Assembly (NCBI GenBank): GCA_964557845.1
Contig: CAZLBV010000192.1
Span: 1 to 8,355 of the forward strand
DNA length: 8,355 bases
From: CAZLBV01 sp964557845
GTDB lineage: Bacteria; Acidobacteriota; Aminicenantia; Aminicenantales; Aminicenantaceae
Reading direction: 5' to 3'
Shown piece by piece: positions 5,948 to 8,355 of the stretch. The first letter of the stretch is position 1. Each line of letters begins with the position of its first letter. The translations under genes and the position numbers were made by a program. The notes under the pieces are model-generated. The model was not told where the DNA came from and did no database searches. It saw nothing but the letters and a program-made list of their open reading frames with translations.

Positions 5948-6766
5948 TTATACCTCCTCAGGAAAAGAATCTCGCAGCCGGTCGAATACATAATACCCAA
6001 TAAAGAATAAAACCAAAGACAGCAGGAGAGTAATGCCCAGATTTTTCCAATATAAAGGCCGCCCGAAAAAGACACAGTTTTGATACCCCTCCATGATATG
6101 AGTTAAAGGATTCAGGTGTAAGAGTGTCTTCAACCATGTTTTATTCTGAATGGGTTCAAAAGACATGGGATAGATAATCGGAGAGGCAAAAAACCAGAAA
6201 GTCAGCAGATTGGCCAGAATATCCTTAATGTCACGAAAATGCACCGTAAGAGATGAGACCAGAAAGGAAAAACCCAAAGAAAATATGTACTGAACCAGTA
6301 TCACTATGGGGAGTTGGAGCAAAAACCAGGTATACCCTTTCCCCAAAATCGGTACGAAGATCAACAATATGGGAAGACCGAACAGAAAATGGATCAGGTT
6401 ACTGCTTACAGTTACTATCGGAAGGACTTCAGCCGGAAACAGAATTTTTTTTATCAGATTTCCCTGGATCATCAAAACATTGGCGGATTCTAACTGGGAA
6501 GCATTGAACCAGGTCCAAGGAAGCACTCCGCAGAACAAAAACAGGGCATATAACCAGGGAGAATTTTGGAAAGCCGGGTCCCTGGGTCCTATGATCAAAC
6601 CGAATACCACTGTATAAATCACCATCAATAACAAAGGATTGATGAACGACCAGAGAAATCCTAAGATAGTCCCCCGGTAACGGGCTTTAAGCTCCCGGCT
6701 GATAAGATTCTGGATCAGAACCCGGTATTTATACAGGTCTTTGAGATTTCTAAGTAAACGTAACAT
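5948..6766 (-). CDS. wzm: ABC-2 type polysaccharide export permease (Wzm/TagG family)
   Basis: A 272-aa inner-membrane protein with about six hydrophobic segments (roughly 35-58, 72-90, 115-141, 147-171, 186-203, 243-262). Family marks are the N-terminal amphipathic region with RELKARYRGTILGFLWS (24-40) and the C-terminal NPLTHIMEGYQ (219-229). It would pair with the following ATPase to move a lipid-linked O-antigen-like or capsular polysaccharide across the inner membrane. The ATG at 6766 is preferred: it has GGGAGA 4 nt upstream and gives the usual family length, whereas the frame extended to 6871 lies wholly within the methyltransferase gene. It overlaps the methyltransferase 3' end by 17 nt and touches the ATPase start with no gap (TAA|GTG), which implies coupled translation. 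Confidence 0.92.
   Translation of the reverse strand: MLRLLRNLKDLYKYRVLIQNLISRELKARYRGTILGFLWSFINPLLLMVIYTVVFGLIIGPRDPAFQNSPWLYALFLFCGVLPWTWFNASQLESANVLMIQGNLIKKILFPAEVLPIVTVSSNLIHFLFGLPILLIFVPILGKGYTWFLLQLPIVILVQYIFSLGFSFLVSSLTVHFRDIKDILANLLTFWFFASPIIYPMSFEPIQNKTWLKTLLHLNPLTHIMEGYQNCVFFGRPLYWKNLGITLLLSLVLFFIGYYVFDRLRDSFPEEV
5953..5958 (-). promoter_or_regulatory. Ribosome binding site deciding the GTG start of the ATPase
   Basis: A perfect AGGAGG (5958-5953), formed by the last codons of the permease gene, lies 5 nt before the GTG at 5947. It explains use of a GTG start immediately after the permease stop. Confidence 0.75.
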
Positions 6767-7499
6767 TTTGTCTCCCTGATAGTATTTCTTGGGCCTCGGC
6801 AGTATATACACCCTCTCGGTCAAATAAGATAAGCGGCGGCAAATTAATTGTGGCTTCATCATAAAAATCACACTGGGCCAGAAATAAATTCGGTTTGCTT
6901 CCTTCTTGCGGATAAATGTCTCTCCTCCTCGAGATCCTCAGGTTTTCTTTTTCAACAGTCTGCATGAATTCCTCCTGCCTTTTTACAGGAAATATAAAAT
7001 AGGCCCGGCCATTTTTCTTAAGCAGCCTTGAAGCCGTACGCATTATATCAGATATTTCACATTTTAACTCGTGCTTGGCAATAGCTTTTTCCAAATTCAG
7101 GCTTTGGCATCCGTCATCCTTTCTGTAATAGGGAGGATTGGAGAAGATCACATCATAGTTGGTTCCAGGATCAAAACTGCGCAGGTCGCCATGAATGATC
7201 TGTATCCTATCCTGGAGAGCGTTTAAGATCACATTCCTATGCGCCAGGTCAGCTAAGGAAGGCTGAATCTCGATCGTGGTTATAAACCGGAATTTTTTTT
7301 CACTCAAAAGAAGTGAAATAATTCCATTGCCCGTCCCTAATTCGAGCAGTTCATCATCTTCTTCAGTCTGAATGAAATCAGCCAGAATGGGAGCATCAAC
7401 GGAGAATCTGTAACCCTGTTTTTTCTGGAGCGCCAGTATGCGGCCCTGGTAAAATGTATCAAGGGTCTCATCCTCACCTTTTAATCCTTCCTTATTCAT
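6750..7499 (-). CDS. TrmN6-like tRNA (adenine-N6)-methyltransferase
   Basis: A 249-aa SAM-dependent methyltransferase of the COG4123 group, whose E. coli member TrmN6 (YfiC) methylates A37 of tRNA1(Val). Visible marks are YRFSVDAPILA near 30-40 (the family's 'F..D..LLA' block), SAM motif I LELGTGNGI (52-60), acidic residue in TIEIQP (motif II), and the catalytic NPPY (111-114) for amino-group methylation of adenine. The C-terminal part (PVKRQEEF onward) fits the family. The ATG at 7499 overlaps the atpC stop by 8 nt (GATGAATAA), with a G-rich GAGGGGG directly upstream. A longer frame to 7628 would lie entirely over atpC and adds non-family sequence. The exact target tRNA is inferred, because N6-adenine methylases of this fold also act on rRNA or protein glutamine. 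Confidence 0.82.
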   Translation of the reverse strand: MNKEGLKGEDETLDTFYQGRILALQKKQGYRFSVDAPILADFIQTEEDDELLELGTGNGIISLLLSEKKFRFITTIEIQPSLADLAHRNVILNALQDRIQIIHGDLRSFDPGTNYDVIFSNPPYYRKDDGCQSLNLEKAIAKHELKCEISDIMRTASRLLKKNGRAYFIFPVKRQEEFMQTVEKENLRISRRRDIYPQEGSKPNLFLAQCDFYDEATINLPPLILFDREGVYTAEAQEILSGRQNVTFT

Positions 7500-7758
7500 C
7501 CCCCTCGCTTCTCTCTGTGAATATGACGACTTTGTCTCCTTTGATATCAGCATAGCCCCCGCGCACATAAAAATCCTCTTTTCTTTTTCCTTTTCGGTAG
7601 GAAAGATGTCCCCCTCCAAGCGCAGCAATGAGAGGCCGGTGTCCGGGCAGTATCCCTATATATCCGTCTACACCTGGCAGCATAATTTCATCCACCTGTT
7701 CAGACACCAGCAGACTTTTGGGGGTGATCACTTTGAGTTCTATAAGGTCCTGACTCAT
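7492..7758 (-). CDS. atpC: ATP synthase F1 epsilon subunit, short form
   Basis: An 88-aa protein containing just the N-terminal beta-sandwich of the epsilon subunit: LKVITPKSLL near the start, LPGVDGYIGILPGH (27-40) and the GGYADI/VVIFTE end strands. Epsilon binds gamma at the foot of the rotor in the F1 complex. The usual C-terminal two-helix domain (total length about 130-140 aa), which inhibits ATP hydrolysis in many bacteria, is absent. There is no sign of a frameshift: the stop falls in a short acidic tail (ERSEGDE) and the next gene starts within it. Comparably short forms are known in Chlorobium and Bacteroidota. The ATG overlaps the atpD stop (ATGA, 4 nt), with GGAG at 7770-7773, 11 nt upstream. 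It is the second gene of the visible operon. Confidence 0.9.
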   Translation of the reverse strand: MSQDLIELKVITPKSLLVSEQVDEIMLPGVDGYIGILPGHRPLIAALGGGHLSYRKGKRKEDFYVRGGYADIKGDKVVIFTERSEGDE

Positions 7759-8355
7759 AGCGCTTTTAACTCCTCTGCAGCCTTGACAACCTCATCAATA
7801 TTTCCAACCATATAGAAAGCCTGCTCTGGTTTATCATCATGCTTTCCCTCGACAATTTCCTTGAACCCCCGCACTGTCTCTTCTATAGGCACATATTTAC
7901 CCGGCCTTCCAGTGAATTCCTCCGCCACCGTAAAAGGTTGGGATAAAAACCTCTGTATCTTTCTCGCTCTGGCAACAATGATCTTATCCTCTTCAGAAAG
8001 TTCTTCCATACCCAGAATGGTAATAATGTCCTGAAGATCCTTGTATCTCTGCAGGATCTCTTTTACCTCCCGGGCAACATCGTAATGCTCATCACCAATG
8101 ATGCGCGCATCCAGGATCCGGGAAAAAGAGGCTAGCGGATCGACAGCAGGATAGATCCCCATCTCGGTCAGAGCACGCGACAGGTTTGTGGTCGCATCCA
8201 GATGGGAAAAAGTTGTAGCCGGCGCAGGATCGGTAAAATCGTCGGCGGGGACATAAATGGCTTGCACCGAAGTAATGGAGCCTTGTTTGGTTGAGGTAAT
8301 CCGTTCCTGCATGATTCCCATTTCAGTGGCCAGCGTGGGCTGATAGCCCACCGCC
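7755..8355 (-). CDS. atpD: ATP synthase F1 beta subunit, C-terminal part (5' end outside window)
   Basis: The window holds the last 199 residues of the catalytic beta subunit (full length about 465). Recognisable blocks are AVGYQPTLATEMG at the edge, ERITSTKQGSITSVQAIYVP, DDFTDPAPATTFSHLDA, and the C-terminal helical domain with the DELSEED loop, here read as EELSEEDK, followed by ARARKIQRFLSQPF. The first residue is not a start: the GTG at 8351 is an internal Val codon and the frame continues past the right edge. The D-to-E change in the first residue of the DELSEED motif is conservative. The stop overlaps the atpC start by 4 nt. The promoter of the whole minus-strand operon must lie beyond 8355. 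Confidence 0.97.
   Translation of the reverse strand, partial: AVGYQPTLATEMGIMQERITSTKQGSITSVQAIYVPADDFTDPAPATTFSHLDATTNLSRALTEMGIYPAVDPLASFSRILDARIIGDEHYDVAREVKEILQRYKDLQDIITILGMEELSEEDKIIVARARKIQRFLSQPFTVAEEFTGRPGKYVPIEETVRGFKEIVEGKHDDKPEQAFYMVGNIDEVVKAAEELKAL

Noticed and set aside
6253..6617. Plus-strand frames opposite the permease gene
   Set aside because: They are antisense shadows of a well-supported membrane protein gene and have no ribosome binding site or domain.
6767..6871. 35-residue extension of the permease
   Set aside because: It overlaps the methyltransferase gene in another frame; the ATG at 6766 has a ribosome binding site and fits the family length.
7500..7628. 43-residue extension of the TrmN6-like methyltransferase
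   Set aside because: It lies wholly over atpC in another frame and is not family sequence.
8349..8351. GTG that could be read as the start of a short AtpD-like protein
   Set aside because: The preceding in-frame codon continues the conserved beta-subunit sequence, so the GTG is an internal Val and the gene is cut by the window edge.

Overview
The window looks like chromosomal DNA of a Gram-negative bacterium of moderate GC content. It encodes an outer-membrane barrel protein of the DUF5916 family, a Wzm/Wzt-type polysaccharide exporter and an LPS-heptose nucleotidyltransferase. DUF5916 proteins and very short AtpC proteins are typical of Bacteroidota/Chlorobiota-like (FCB) and Acidobacteriota/Aminicenantes-like lineages. 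That is my best guess at the group; the phylum cannot be fixed from this sequence alone.

Layout. Left part (1-2342): a large minus-strand gene for a secreted CBM9-like/DUF5916 outer-membrane protein, followed by an A-rich tail with one doubtful tiny basic ORF. Middle (2343-3675): a divergently transcribed, exported class I glutamine-amidotransferase-fold hydrolase (peptidase C26 / gamma-glutamyl hydrolase-like), with a near-consensus promoter and a clear ribosome binding site that fix its start at 2533. Intergenic block (3676-4182): about 500 nt without a normal gene. It holds a 165-bp nested inverted-repeat element with perfect 13-bp ends (MITE/REP-like), a consensus minus-strand promoter with a Shine-Dalgarno and a 16-codon ORF that resembles the start of a REP-associated (IS200-like) transposase, a further 10-bp inverted repeat and a weak terminator candidate.

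Right part (4183-8355): a tightly packed minus-strand operon, read right to left: atpD (5' end outside the window), atpC (only 88 aa), a TrmN6-like tRNA adenine-N6 methyltransferase, an ABC-2 permease (Wzm type), its ATPase with a C-terminal Wzt-like domain, and an RfaE2/HldC-type heptose-1-phosphate adenylyltransferase. Neighbouring genes overlap by 4, 8 and 17 nt, then abut with no gap (TAA|GTG), then are separated by 16 nt. ATP synthase, tRNA modification and envelope-polysaccharide export therefore look co-transcribed and partly translationally coupled.

I see no convincing new defence system, CRISPR array, tRNA or rRNA. The least ordinary parts are the decayed mobile-element block at 3679-4025, the short epsilon subunit, and the fusion of the ATP synthase operon to LPS/O-antigen export genes.
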